A stretch of 64,000 nt of DNA from Saccharum officinarum (lineage: Eukaryota; Streptophyta; Magnoliopsida; Poales; Poaceae). The notes under the pieces are model-generated. The model had not been told where the DNA came from and made no database searches. It was given only the letters and a program-made list of their open reading frames with translations. Below are positions 1 through 9,831 of this stretch, piece by piece. The DNA lies in contig CM036221.1 in NCBI GenBank assembly GCA_020631735.1, positions 17,961,381-18,025,380 on the forward strand, read 5' to 3'. The position numbers were made by a program, and so were the translations under genes. Positions within the stretch are counted from its first letter, which is position 1, and the number at the start of each line of letters is the position of its first letter.

Positions 1-12
1 TTACAATAATAG

Positions 13-86
13 TTACGTTTAGTCCTTGCCTCCAAGAATGGAAAAAACAACTTCAATTTTGTCTTCCTGTCATTTATTGTGCTATA
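13..86 (+). repeat. Direct repeat flanking the kinesin fragment (copy 1)
   Basis: About 70 bases here, around the words gtttagtccttgcc and acaacttcaattttgtcttcc, recur with a few changes at 2508-2580. The two copies bracket the kinesin exons. No gene is visible in 1-316 other than this repeat; the stretch is AT-rich and intron-like, ending in an acceptor (gcacag) at 316. Confidence 0.75.
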
Positions 87-682
87 CTTTACCTTACTGC
101 TGATCTGTTCCTCAGATATTAAAATTCTTTACCTCATTGCTATAGATAGTTTGTCCATGAATAAACAGCTTGGTGAACATCAGTCTTTATCCTGGATACA
201 TGCTCATGATTACCAATGTTGTCATTCATTTGTTCTTGGTCACTGTCAAGGTAAATTTATGAACTGATGTAAATCAGTGTATCATTGAAGCCTCACAGTT
301 CTGTATGTATGCACAGGCGAGACTGGAAGTAATGGGGAAGAAAGCAAAAACACAACTTATATATCTGGAAATGAAGCTGGGAGGATATCAATAGAAGTTT
401 CTAAAGTGGAAAAGTGAAGAACTGTGAAGAGCGCAGTTTGTAACGAGAGAAGTTCGCGGAGCCATTGCATGGTTTTTTGCATTCAGCCACCAGCATTTTG
501 AGCATTCATTTTTTTTAACCAAGCTTTTTACGAGCTATGTTTGAATCTATAGATTATCCTGGATGTCCCATCTGTGGGAGGAAGGTTTATGCTTGTGGAC
601 ATGGCTGGATCTAAAAACATAGAAGCAGCAGGACAAACAGGATTTGAAGCCAAAATGCAGGTGTGTTATGCAACCGATTCTT

Positions 683-833
683 GTATGTTTGTAGCATCTG
701 TGTTCCAAACTTCCAGTTGCAATCTGAACAATGGCTTTCAATGAGTTGCTTTGTGTATATGTTTGTAGCATCCATGTGTTCCAAACTTCCAATTGCACTC
801 TGAACAATGGCTTTCAATGAGTTGCTCTGTGTA
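683..833 (+). repeat. Two-copy 75-bp tandem duplication in a kinesin-fragment intron
   Basis: The stretch from tatgtttgtagcat to gctttgtgta (683-757) is repeated next to itself at 757-833 with about five differences. It lies in the intron between the pieces ending KMQ and starting before TALKRVV. The minus-strand open frames seen here are by-products of the repeat and are not treated as genes. Confidence 0.85.
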
Positions 834-988
834 TTTAATAGATAGTCAGTTTGGCACTGATCTTGCCACATGAATTGTACCACTGTTAAAAGCCTATAAT
901 ATTTTATTACATGTGTGATCATAATGTTGCCAATTTTTCCAGTCAGCAAAAAATAACCAAGGGAACACAGCTTTGAAGCGAGTCGTTG

Positions 989-2079
989 CAATGTTATTAA
1001 ATTGGCTAATCGTCGCTAATCGCCCTGGCACCGATAAGGACGATCAGGATGATTAGTCGACCATCAGGACAATTAGTCGACGATCAGGACGATTAGGGGG
1101 TGTTTGGTTTGAGGAGCTAAAGTTTAACAAACACTGTAGCACTTTCGTCTTATTTGACAAAAAGTTTCCAATTTGGGACTAATTAGGCTTAATAGATTCG
1201 TCTCGTAAATTACTCCTAATCTGTGCCGACATGCATGCAATTAGTCTACATTTAGTACTCTATGCATTTGAGGGAACATTGATATGATGGGAGTTAAACT
1301 TTAACAACTTCAAACCAAACAGGCCCTTAATTGACCTATTATCGGTCTAGTCGTCCATACAATCGTCCTGTATATAGCAGGACATATGTCATATATGTAT
1401 GGTATATATATATTTTTTTTTTTGCGACTCATATGTATGGTATATATATACCATATAAATATACTTATATAGTAGAAATCGAGCATCAAGACTATGTTTC
1501 TTCATGCTCCCTTGGACCTGCAGCCTGCAGCCTGCAGGTGGGGAAGAGAATTGGCGTGCTTCCTTGTGGCTTGCACACCTGCAACCTTCTCTTGACCCTG
1601 CAGCAGGAGGGAGGAGGAAGCAGCTGCACTGCAGGAGGGAGAAGGAAGCAGGAGGACTGCAGTAGAGAGGAGGAAGCAGCAGGATTGCAGGAGGGAGGAT
1701 GAAGCAACAGGGAAGCTTGGAACCGGAAGGAAGGGAGGAGAGAGTGAGGAGGGAGGAGGGGAAGAGATGTAGCTGCACACACAGCAAGTGCAGCTGACGC
1801 TGGAGGCTGGGGGTGAGGTCTGAGGAGGTGAGGGAAAGAGTGGGGGAGAGGTACAAAAGAGAAACCCTAATGGGCCTGGCCCAAACAGAGCTTAGCCCAG
1901 TCTGAAGCAGTCGTGTCTGATCGGTCAGGACACCTTATCGGACTATTTATCACGATTAATCGACGATAAATTGGACGATCAGGTTTCTGATCGCTCTGAT
2001 CGAATCGGAGTGCCTAATTGAGTGCTAGGTACCGATAAGGACGATTAATCGTGATTAATCGGACGATCTGATAACATTG
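989..2079. mobile_element. hAT-like non-autonomous transposon inserted in a kinesin exon
   Basis: The element is 1091 bp. Its ends are inverted (CAATGTTAT at 989, ATAACATTG at 2071-2079). It is flanked by an 8-bp target duplication, AGTCGTTG at 981-988 and AGTCATTG at 2080-2087, with one mismatch; an 8-bp duplication is the hAT hallmark. Subterminal regions are full of short motifs such as ACCGATAAGGACGAT (about 1030 and 2029) and GATTAATCG, as expected for transposase-binding repeats. The middle (1590-1860) is a purine-rich GGAGGA tract. No transposase is encoded. It is inserted into the codon run of the kinesin exon and carries a nested Tourist element. Confidence 0.85.
1096..1326. mobile_element. 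Tourist-like MITE nested in the hAT-like element
   Basis: 231 bp with near-perfect inverted termini (GGGGGTGTTTGGTTTG and CAAACCAAACAGGCCC) and a TTA duplication at 1093-1095 and 1327-1329. This is the standard PIF/Harbinger-Tourist signature of grasses. It is younger than the hAT-like element it sits in. Confidence 0.9.
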
Positions 2080-2507
2080 AGTCATTGAATCTATTGCTAA
2101 TGGTGATTCTCATGTTCCATTAGGAACAGCAAGCTCACAATGCTACTACAAGCACACTACTCTAAAATTCTACATTTATTGATACAGCCTCTCCTCCTCT
2201 CTAACACTGATCTAAATATTTCCTTTATTGTATTTCAGGATTCATTCGAGGATGACAAATCCAAAATCCTGATGATTCATTTTGGAATTGGCCACAATGT
2301 AAGTCTTTAAGAAATTGTAATTAGGCCTTTCTTTTGTTTCATTTTGGAATCAGCAGCAACCCTCGTTGATGTAGTTGATGTATGTGCGTCCATTGTGATG
2401 ATCAGATGGCTTCGGGGAACAAGGAAAACCAGCTTCTGGAGATGAAGCAGCAGTGCCCCCCAAATTCTATGCTGCATATAGATCTTGAGGTGATCTCTTG
2501 GAAGACT

Positions 2508-2580
2508 GACGTTTAGTCTTTGCCCCAGGAGTGGAAAAACAACTTCAATGTTGTCTTCCTTTTATTTATTGGTTTAGAAA
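2508..2580 (+). repeat. Direct repeat flanking the kinesin fragment (copy 2)
   Basis: Mate of 13-86, lying immediately after the last open stretch downstream of the kinesin pieces. The region 2581-2749 holds nothing recognisable. Confidence 0.75.
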
Positions 2581-2749
2581 ATGTTATCAGAGATATATTG
2601 ATTTAGCTGTAACTCGTGTTTAGTTTTGTAACTAGAAACACTGGCGCAGCGTCGCCGTGCCCTTTTGATTGTCCTGTATGATCATTCCCACGTCTCGTTC
2701 AATGGTCTGAAATGTACACGACGTTGAGCATCTTCTGTACGCTCTATGA

Positions 2750-2952
2750 CATGTTTCTGGGTAGCATGTTATCAAAAACAATTTGATTAATATGCTTGTA
2801 ATTGCAAAAGTTCTTTAGAAATGCAAAGAAGATAGGTGTGTACGTGTCCATATTGCAACTATAGTCTATAGGTTCTTTTGGTGTTTATTTGAATGCGGAC
2901 TGATTGAGAGAGATGATAAAACTGAGATTTTGCTGGCCACTTAAACCTTTAC
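2750..2952 (+). repeat. 203-bp direct repeat flanking the tandem array (left copy)
   Basis: The sequence from catgtttctggg to acttaaacctttac recurs at 5360-5563, about 2.61 kb away in the same orientation, with only scattered differences. The pair brackets the 199-bp tandem array. The ends do not look like LTR termini. Confidence 0.85.
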
Positions 2953-3099
2953 GGTTTTTTTGTTTCTTTTGAGCTTGCTAGCCACACACAAATAGTGCAC
3001 CAAGAGAAAATATACTAGCAACATGCATCACCATATATATTAATTCATATTAGAAGCAAAAAATCTTGCAAAGAATCCTACACAGTGATTTTCATATTG

Positions 3100-5330
3100 A
3101 TTTGGAGATATCGTCCGAGTAAAATAATAATATATGAGAGGATATGGGTGGTGATGATTGAATTACTTGTCTATCCAATGGTTTCAACGGATAGATGGAG
3201 ATGTGGGCGGCTTCGAGCAAGGACCCTTGATCAACGTTCCATAGGAGATGGGTAGCTAGATCCAACTTAATTAATTCTTGCAAAGCTTTCATGAAAGAAT
3301 CGAAATTTGATTTGGGAATTAAATGTAGTTGCAGAATTTAAGGCTCATGGCATGGATTTACCTGGACCTACTAGCTTTAGGATATCAGTAAGGACACATG
3401 TTAGCTGGACTGCCACCAGGAAAGATCGGGTTGGGGCACTTAATCAATGTCCCTCTCCACCGTCAGGTTAGCTAGCAATGACCGCTGGTGATGTATGTGA
3501 CAACTAGTTAGGATTAATATAAGAGCGAATAGGGTAGGGGTAAGCCTAGGCATTCGGGTTACCCGAAAAATTTGGGTTGGGGGTTTTAAGAAATTCGGGT
3601 TTTCAAATATGCTATCCGATGTTTGTCCCAAAACAGCATTACCCAAATTCTCGGGTACCCGATATTTCGGGTTCAGGTTCGGGTAGTACCCGTTATACCC
3701 AGAATTATAAAAAACATCAGTTTTAACAAAATTCTGGCTACACTTTACAGCAATAAACAACAGATTTCTGATAACATTTCTTAGCGAAAAATATACAAGC
3801 AACAAACATCATTTTTTTTGATAACATTTCTAGAAGACCAGAATAGATAGACATGACATAGATAACTAGATAGTCTCATGGACACTTCACAGTTTGGGAC
3901 GGCCTTACTTAAAATTCGGGTTATATGGGTAGTTCGGGTACCCAGACATATAACCCGAATTACCCAAAATATTTTTGGGTTTTCAGAGTTGGTATCCGAA
4001 TTAGTGATTGGGTATTTCGGGTTCGGGTATTTTGGGTTTGGGTAATGGGTAACGGGTAATGTGCCTAGACTTAGGTAGGGGGCTTACTGAAATTAACAAG
4101 AGTATATAAAAAGCGGTTTCGGTATTGATTTGGAGATATCGTCCAAGTAGAAAAAATAATATATTGGAGGATACGGACTTGCGATGATGATTGAATTACG
4201 TCTCGATCTAATGGCTTTAACGAATAGATAAAGATGTAGGTTGGACGATTTCATGTGACCCCTGCTCAAGGTTTCGTAGGCTATGGGTAGCAAGGTCTAA
4301 CTTAAGTAATTCTTGCAAAGCTTTCATGAGAGAATCAAAATTCGATTTGGGAGTTAAATATAGTCACATAATTTAAGGCTTATGGCATGAATTTATCTGG
4401 ATCTATTAGCTCTAGGATATCAACAGTGAGGTATGTTAGCTGGACTACCACTAGAAATGATTGGATTGGGGGCACTTAATCAATGTCTCGCTAGCGTCAG
4501 GTTAGCTGGCAATGACCGTTGGCGATGTATCTGATAGCTAGTTGGGATTAATAGAAGACCGAGTAGGGTAGGCAGTCTTACCGAAATTAACAAGAGTGTA
4601 TAGAAGTTGGCTTATGGCATGGATTTACCTAGATTTGCTAGCTTTACGATCTCAACATGGAGGCATGTTAACTAGACTGTCACTAGGAAAGATCGGGTTG
4701 GGACGCTTAATAACTAATTTCTAGCCAGCATCAGGTAAGCTGACAATGATCGTTGGGACGAGTGGGGCATGGAGTATTACTGAAATTAACAAGATTGTAT
4801 AGAAGCTGGCTTATGGTGTGGATTTACATAGACCTGCTAGCTTTAGGATATCAACAAGGAGGCATGTTCGCTTGACTATCACTAGGAATGATTGGGTTGG
4901 GACGCTTAATTACTAATTTCCAGCCATCATAAGGTAAGCTGACAATGATCGTTGGGACGAGTGGGGCATGGAGTATTACTGAAATCAACAAGATTGTATA
5001 GAAGCTGGCTTATGGTGTGGATTTACATAGACTTGCTAGCTTTAGGATATCAACAAGGAGGCATGTTCGCTTGACTATCACTAGGAATGATTGGGTTGGG
5101 ACGCTTAATAACTAATTTCCAGCCATCATAAGGTAAGCTAACAATGATCGTTGGGACGAGTGGGGCATGAAGTATTACTGAAATTAACAAGATTGTATAG
5201 AAGCTGGCTTATTGTGTGGATTTACATAGACCCGCTAGCTTTAGGATATCAACGAGGAGGCATGTTCGCTTGACTATCACTGAGAATGATCGGGTTGGGA
5301 CGCTTAATAATCAATGTCCCACCCGTGTCG
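3100..5330 (+). repeat. Tandem array with 199-bp period plus longer upstream units
   Basis: The landmark ctgaaattaacaag (or ccgaaattaac) starts at 4582, 4781, 4980 and 5179, giving an exact 199-bp spacing. Each unit then reads through a block with tatggcatg/tatggtgtg, gctagcttta(g/c)gat, catgtt and gggttggga. Longer versions, with an extra block beginning tgatttggagatatcgtcc, occur at about 3100-3540 and 4120-4580. A 533-bp transposon splits the first long unit. No protein-coding sense; short open frames follow the repeat. Confidence 0.85.
3541..4073. mobile_element. hAT-like MITE of 533 bp inserted in the tandem array
   Basis: Inverted termini TAAGCCTAGGCA and TGCCTAGACTTA, with a perfect 8-bp duplication GGTAGGGG at 3533-3540 and 4074-4081. 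The related unit at about 4560-4595 shows the empty site (gtagggtagg then cttaccgaaatt), which confirms the boundaries. The interior is rich in mirrored words such as TTCGGGTA and TACCCGAA, so it can fold strongly. Non-coding. Confidence 0.9.
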
Positions 5331-5359
5331 ACAGGTATATTACAGAGTTGTATGTATCT

Positions 5360-5563
5360 CATGTTTCTGGGTCGCATATTATCGAAAACAATTTGATTAA
5401 TATGCTTGTAATTGCAAAAAATTCATTAGAAATGCAAAGAAGATAGGTGTGTACGTGTCCATATTGCAACTACAGTCTATAGGTACTTTTGGTGTTTATT
5501 TGAATGCAGACTGATTGAGAGACACGATAAAACTGAGATTTTGCTGGTCACTTAAACCTTTAC
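5360..5563 (+). repeat. 203-bp direct repeat flanking the tandem array (right copy)
   Basis: Mate of 2750-2952. Beyond it, 5564-5977 contains one open frame (5616-6089) without recognisable motifs or codon character; it runs into the next inverted repeat, so I do not call it a gene. Confidence 0.85.
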
Positions 5564-5977
5564 ATCTGAATATACAAACTTCAATAGGTATATTACATAG
5601 TTGTAATTTTATCGTATGGCTTATCTTAATAATCTATGGAGAAAAATATATTCCATATTTCCATGCTCTACTACTCTCACATACATAAAGCGTGTATTGC
5701 AGCAGCGAGAATATCCTGTGTCTCCACAGTTAACAAATGGCATTTGGTACAAAGCGAAGATTGACATACCGCCACGAATGAAAAGGATCGAGAAACGGCG
5801 CTTATCACGGTGGCACTCTGCAAACAATGTGCATGATTTTTATCGAACACACAGAGTTTCCATCGTGTCCACCGGCCCTGCCCATCTTCCAGCCCGCTCT
5901 GCTACTCGGCGTCGAACGGCCCGCCAGCGGCAAGCATCGCCCGCATCAGCCGAACGAATGATGAAAAAGTCTACTTC

Positions 5978-6967
5978 TCCTCCCCGACTCTCACCAAAAT
6001 CCACTTTTTCTTCCTCAACTTTAAAACCAGACAAACAATCTCCCTCAACTTTTCAAACCGTGCATTTTACCTCTCTCAAGCGGTTTTGAAGACGGTCTGC
6101 TATAGTATTCTGTGGTATGCTACAGTACCCGGTGGTTTTGATATATTGTTTGTGTTTTTGTCTTTTCTTTTTTTTATTTATTTCGGCTGAATCTTTGAAA
6201 CATCATAGTAAATCATAGAAAAATTATAAAATAGAAAATCTAATTTTGTTGCACTCCACATGAGTAGATCTACACAGTGAACATATAATATGGTATGCTT
6301 TAGTACAAAGTTTTTGCTATGAAGGTTTTGCCTTTTTTTTATTTATTTTGGCTGAATCTTTGAAAAATCATAGTAAATTACCGAAAAATCATAAATAGAA
6401 AATATAATTTTGTTAGACTCCACATGAGCATATCTATACAGTGAACATATAATATGGTATGCTTTAGTACAAAATTTTTGTTGTAGCTTTAGATCTATGT
6501 TTTTCTGTAATTAATTGCAAAAATTCATAGCTACAAATTCTATAATTATTTTGTTGGACGCATACCATATTATATGTTTACTATCTAGATCTACTCATGT
6601 GGAGTCCAACAAAATTGGATTTTCTATTTTATGATTTTTCTGTGATTTACTATGATTTTTCAAAGATTTAGCCAAATAAATAAAAAAGAAAAAGACAAAA
6701 CCTTCATAGCAAAAACTTTGTACTAAAACATACCATATTATATGTTCACTATGTAGATATACTCATGTGGAGTGCAACAAAACTGACTTTTCTATTTCAT
6801 GATTTTTCTGTGATTTACTATGATTTTTCAAAGATTTAGCCGAAATAAATAAAAAAGAAAAGACAAAAACGTGAACACGGTAGCAAACTACCGGTTACTG
6901 TAGCAAACCGCCTTCAAAACCACTCGTGGGAGGTAAAATGCACGGTTTAAAAAGTTGAGGGAGGTGG
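5978..6967. mobile_element. Long inverted-repeat (fold-back) MITE, right end cut by a retrotransposon
   Basis: The left arm (about 5978-6500) reads ctcaacttttcaaaccgtgc, tctcaagcggttttgaa, then two diverged tandem copies of a block with ttggctgaatctttgaaa and actccacatgag. The right arm (about 6545-6967) is the reverse complement, ending cggtttaaaaagttgagggagg. The left arm continues past the equivalent point, but the right arm stops abruptly at 6967 where an LTR begins, so the Sirevirus inserted into this element and its last bases are missing. Non-coding. Confidence 0.8.
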
Positions 6968-8874
6968 TGAAAGCTCTTGATGGCCAGAGGAAGGGTGAAT
7001 AGCCTCTTAAAATTTTCTACAAGGACAAGCTAAACAAGTTTATCAATATAACAAATAGCGAGATGCGAGTTTTGCTTAGCCTACGGGGTGTTTGCAAGCC
7101 ATCTATCTAATTCACAATTCTAGTATTTGCACTCAACCGCACAAGTCAAACCAAGAAGGTAACTACAACTAGCAAGCTACACAAAGGAGCTACTAAAGCA
7201 AAACAAACTAGCTATCAAAGATAACTAAGAAAGTAATGCGGAGTTGAGTTAGGAGAGTTTCATCGAGGGGCGAAGTATTGAGCCAACCAATATGATCAAC
7301 AATGAATATCAAGATAACCGAACACCGGGATCAATCAATCACAATATGAAAGTGATGACACGAAGATTTATCCCGAGGTTCACGTGTTTGCCGGCACGCT
7401 AGTCCCCATTGTGTCCCTCTTCACCATGTGGTTCGGTGGCTAATCGGTCTCACACCGAGCCTCTCAAAAGGCGCCACAAGAACCTACCAAATAGCAAAAG
7501 GTTACAAATGACACGAGCAATTCACTAACGTTGTCTTTGGCGCTTCACCAAGGTAGGCACAAACCCCTCATAATCATCGGAAGTGGCCAAGAACAATCAC
7601 CAACTCTTGCCAACACCTCCAAGCTGCCCTAAGCCGTCTAGGTGGCGGCAACCACCAAGTGCCAACTAGATGCTATCTCACAATGCAAATGCACTTGGAT
7701 CACTCGATCTCACTTCGAATATACAAAGAAGCAAGAGAGATGAGTGGGAGGGGAGTTGCTTAGCTCAAAGTGCTCACAAGTATGTTAAATGTTCAAGAGA
7801 GAGAGTCTTGAGCCGGCTAACGAGTATTTATAGACGTACCCCTTCAAATAGAGCCGTTAGAAACTTAAACAGCTGAAATCGTGCTGACCGGACGCGCTGG
7901 TCACACTGACCGGACGCGCCGGTCGCGCAATGCTAACTCGTGAAGTACTGACCAGATGCGCTGGTCCAAATGACCGGACGCGCTGGTCGCACAACGACTA
8001 ACTGGGAAGCAACGACCGGACACGCTTGACGCGCAGACCGGACGCACTGCAAACGATCGGACGCGTTGGTCCCGTGAATGACCGGACGCACTGGTCGCCT
8101 GAGCAGCGCTCAACGAAACAACGACCGGATGTGCTGAAGAAACATGACCAGACGTGACAGTGCCAGCGTCCGGTTAGAGTCCAGTAAGCTCCCTAAACGA
8201 CCAGACGCGTCCGATCGTCAGTGACCGGACGCGCTGTGCGTCCGATCATCAAACTGAAATACGCGCAGACACTGAACACTGACCGAACGTGTCCGGTCAT
8301 GCAAAGACCGCGTCCGGTTCAGCGTCCGGTCACCTCTGTAACCTCCGTTCGCCTCCGTTTCTTTTCCGGACTTCCGGCGTAGTGGAAAATAGTCGTTTCA
8401 ACTTCTCAAAAATGCCTGAATCCCGCCGCTCAAACTCCACCCCTTCGCAAACGTGCTAACACCACCAAGTGATCTCATCATGTGTGAGTGTGTTAGCATT
8501 TTCACAATCATTTTTCGAGGCGATATTAGTTCTATCCAAATGCATATGATTATGAAATGCACACCTAGAAGCACTTAGGAGTTCAATAGCCGCGTCATTC
8601 CCCTCTTTATAGTACGACTATCTATCCTATAATGTAACCACACCCACTAAATGTCTTGGTTACTAAAACACAACCCTTAAGCATATACCTTTGCCTTGAT
8701 CACGTAGGGTTGCATCCAAATCCAAGTGTGGCCATCATGATCACCATGTCCATCTTGCCACCAACCTTAGAATGTACTAATCCTCATATGCTACATACAA
8801 CTTAGACATAGAATTAGTACTTAGGCATTATCACTAATTACCAACACCAAACATAGGACTTTCAATCTCTCCCT
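6968..8874 (-). repeat. 3' LTR of the decayed Sirevirus
   Basis: 1907 bp, beginning TGAAAG and ending CTTTCA on the plus strand. The right edge abuts the polypurine tract (minus-strand aagggagagat, 8875-8886). It holds the family's run of rGACCGGACGCG words at about 7885-8340, many with CG changed to TG or CA, and a TATA-like box on the minus strand at about 7825 (tatttatag on +). The 5 bases to its left are GGTGG. Confidence 0.9.
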
Positions 8875-9831
8875 TGTTGGTAATCGGTGACAACCCTTTT
8901 ACAAAGATGTTATGATAAAATTTTGATTGAACCCATGTCACATTGTCCAAGTATATTACCATGTGTAAGAATTATGGACATGTGATCATGAATTCAAATT
9001 GATTGCAATGGCTCCCCCTATATGTATGCTATATGTTTGGATTTTGGAAGCATACATGTTAGATAGGAAAGATTAGGAGCATTGACTACCAATAGGTGCT
9101 AAGTGTTTAAGATTATAGACCTTTGAAGCATGATACCATCGAAGTAGCGATAAACACCATCTTAGCACCTTGTGTAGTTAGATTCCACTTGAAAAGCACA
9201 AAACTAGAAACCTCGTGAGATCAACATTATAAGCAAGGCTCTAGTACCACTATGAAAAACATGAAGCAAGAAAAATCTAACTACTTCCTATTCATGCTAG
9301 TACCACAATACATCATTCAAATTATACTAGCAAGTCACCACACAAGCAATTTATCGGAGAAGAAGAAATGCATAACTATGCATCATACATATGAAGTGCA
9401 CATGGAAATGCAACATTCATGTTTAAGAGCTTGCTCCCCCTACTTGTGTGCTCAAAATTTTAGTTGATCCTCTTCTTTTATCATTTCTCTCCCTTGTGTG
9501 CTTCGGTTTGATCCAAGGGCAAGCTTCTTCACACCTCACTATTAGGGTTATCATGCACCATGTTGAAGCAAATATTTAGACAAGTTTTCTAGATTAAACA
9601 CTTAGGATCACAAGCTACTTAAACAAGTTATATGCTACCACTAGATCATACAAGTCATGGAAACAATAGTGGCACCATATAAACTTCAAATACATTTGAT
9701 TTGCATGAATGAGCCTAGAACTTGTAAATTACGACTAGATGCACTAAACAAGTTCTTAGCATAGTATGTATGACATGTCAACCAATTGTACCTTGGGGCT
9801 CGAAGGAGAGGCATGTCATATATGGGGTGCA
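8875..9831 (-). other. Non-coding 3' region of the Sirevirus with multiple polypurine tracts
   Basis: Between pol and the 3' LTR. On the plus strand it shows repeated pyrimidine words (ctctcccttg at 8878 and 9486, gctccccctat at 9011, gctccccctac at 9433), which are polypurine tracts on the coding strand. Repeated polypurine tracts here are a known Sirevirus trait. No open frame of note. Confidence 0.75.

Larger units (their letters stand above)
317..2279 (+). pseudogene. Kinesin motor-domain fragment, KIN-10A/PAKRP2-like, interrupted and frameshifted
   Basis: Four exon pieces match the second half of a plant KIN-10A (phragmoplast-associated PAKRP2) motor. Piece one, 317-471, carries RLEVMGKKAK, then YISGNEAG, then NERSSRSHC (switch I). 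Piece two, 553-660, carries LVDMAGSKN (switch II) and AAGQTGFEAKMQ. Piece three starts at 943 and contains TALKRVV, is cut at 988 by a transposon, and resumes at 2088 with ESIANGDSHVP and SKLTMLLQ up to 2151. Piece four begins at 2239 with DSFEDDKSKILMI and loses similarity near 2279. The copy is dead: a frameshift after RLEVMGKKAK, an in-frame TGA at 415-417 just before RTVKS, a missing base near 2130 (PF to R), and the insertion. The conserved switch II motif LVDMAGSE reads LVDMAGSK. Upstream ATP-binding exons would lie left of the window, if present. Downstream, an open stretch 2406-2516 (36 codons from ATG) follows a possible acceptor, but I could not place it in the kinesin. Confidence 0.85.

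Noticed and set aside
1331..1856. Open frames of 92-155 codons on both strands in the purine-rich block
   Set aside because: They arise from GGAGGA/CAGCAG repeats inside the hAT-like element; composition is simple and no motif is seen.
4582..5330. Regular repeats considered as a CRISPR-like array
   Set aside because: The 199-bp units are contiguous without unique spacers, and the genome is plant nuclear.
5616..6089. 157-codon plus-strand open frame
   Set aside because: It runs from AT-rich DNA through a GC patch into the inverted-repeat MITE; no homology, no splice context.
7901..8113. Minus-strand 70-codon frame with Ser-Ala-Ser-Gly repeats
   Set aside because: Same LTR palindromic repeats; not a gene.
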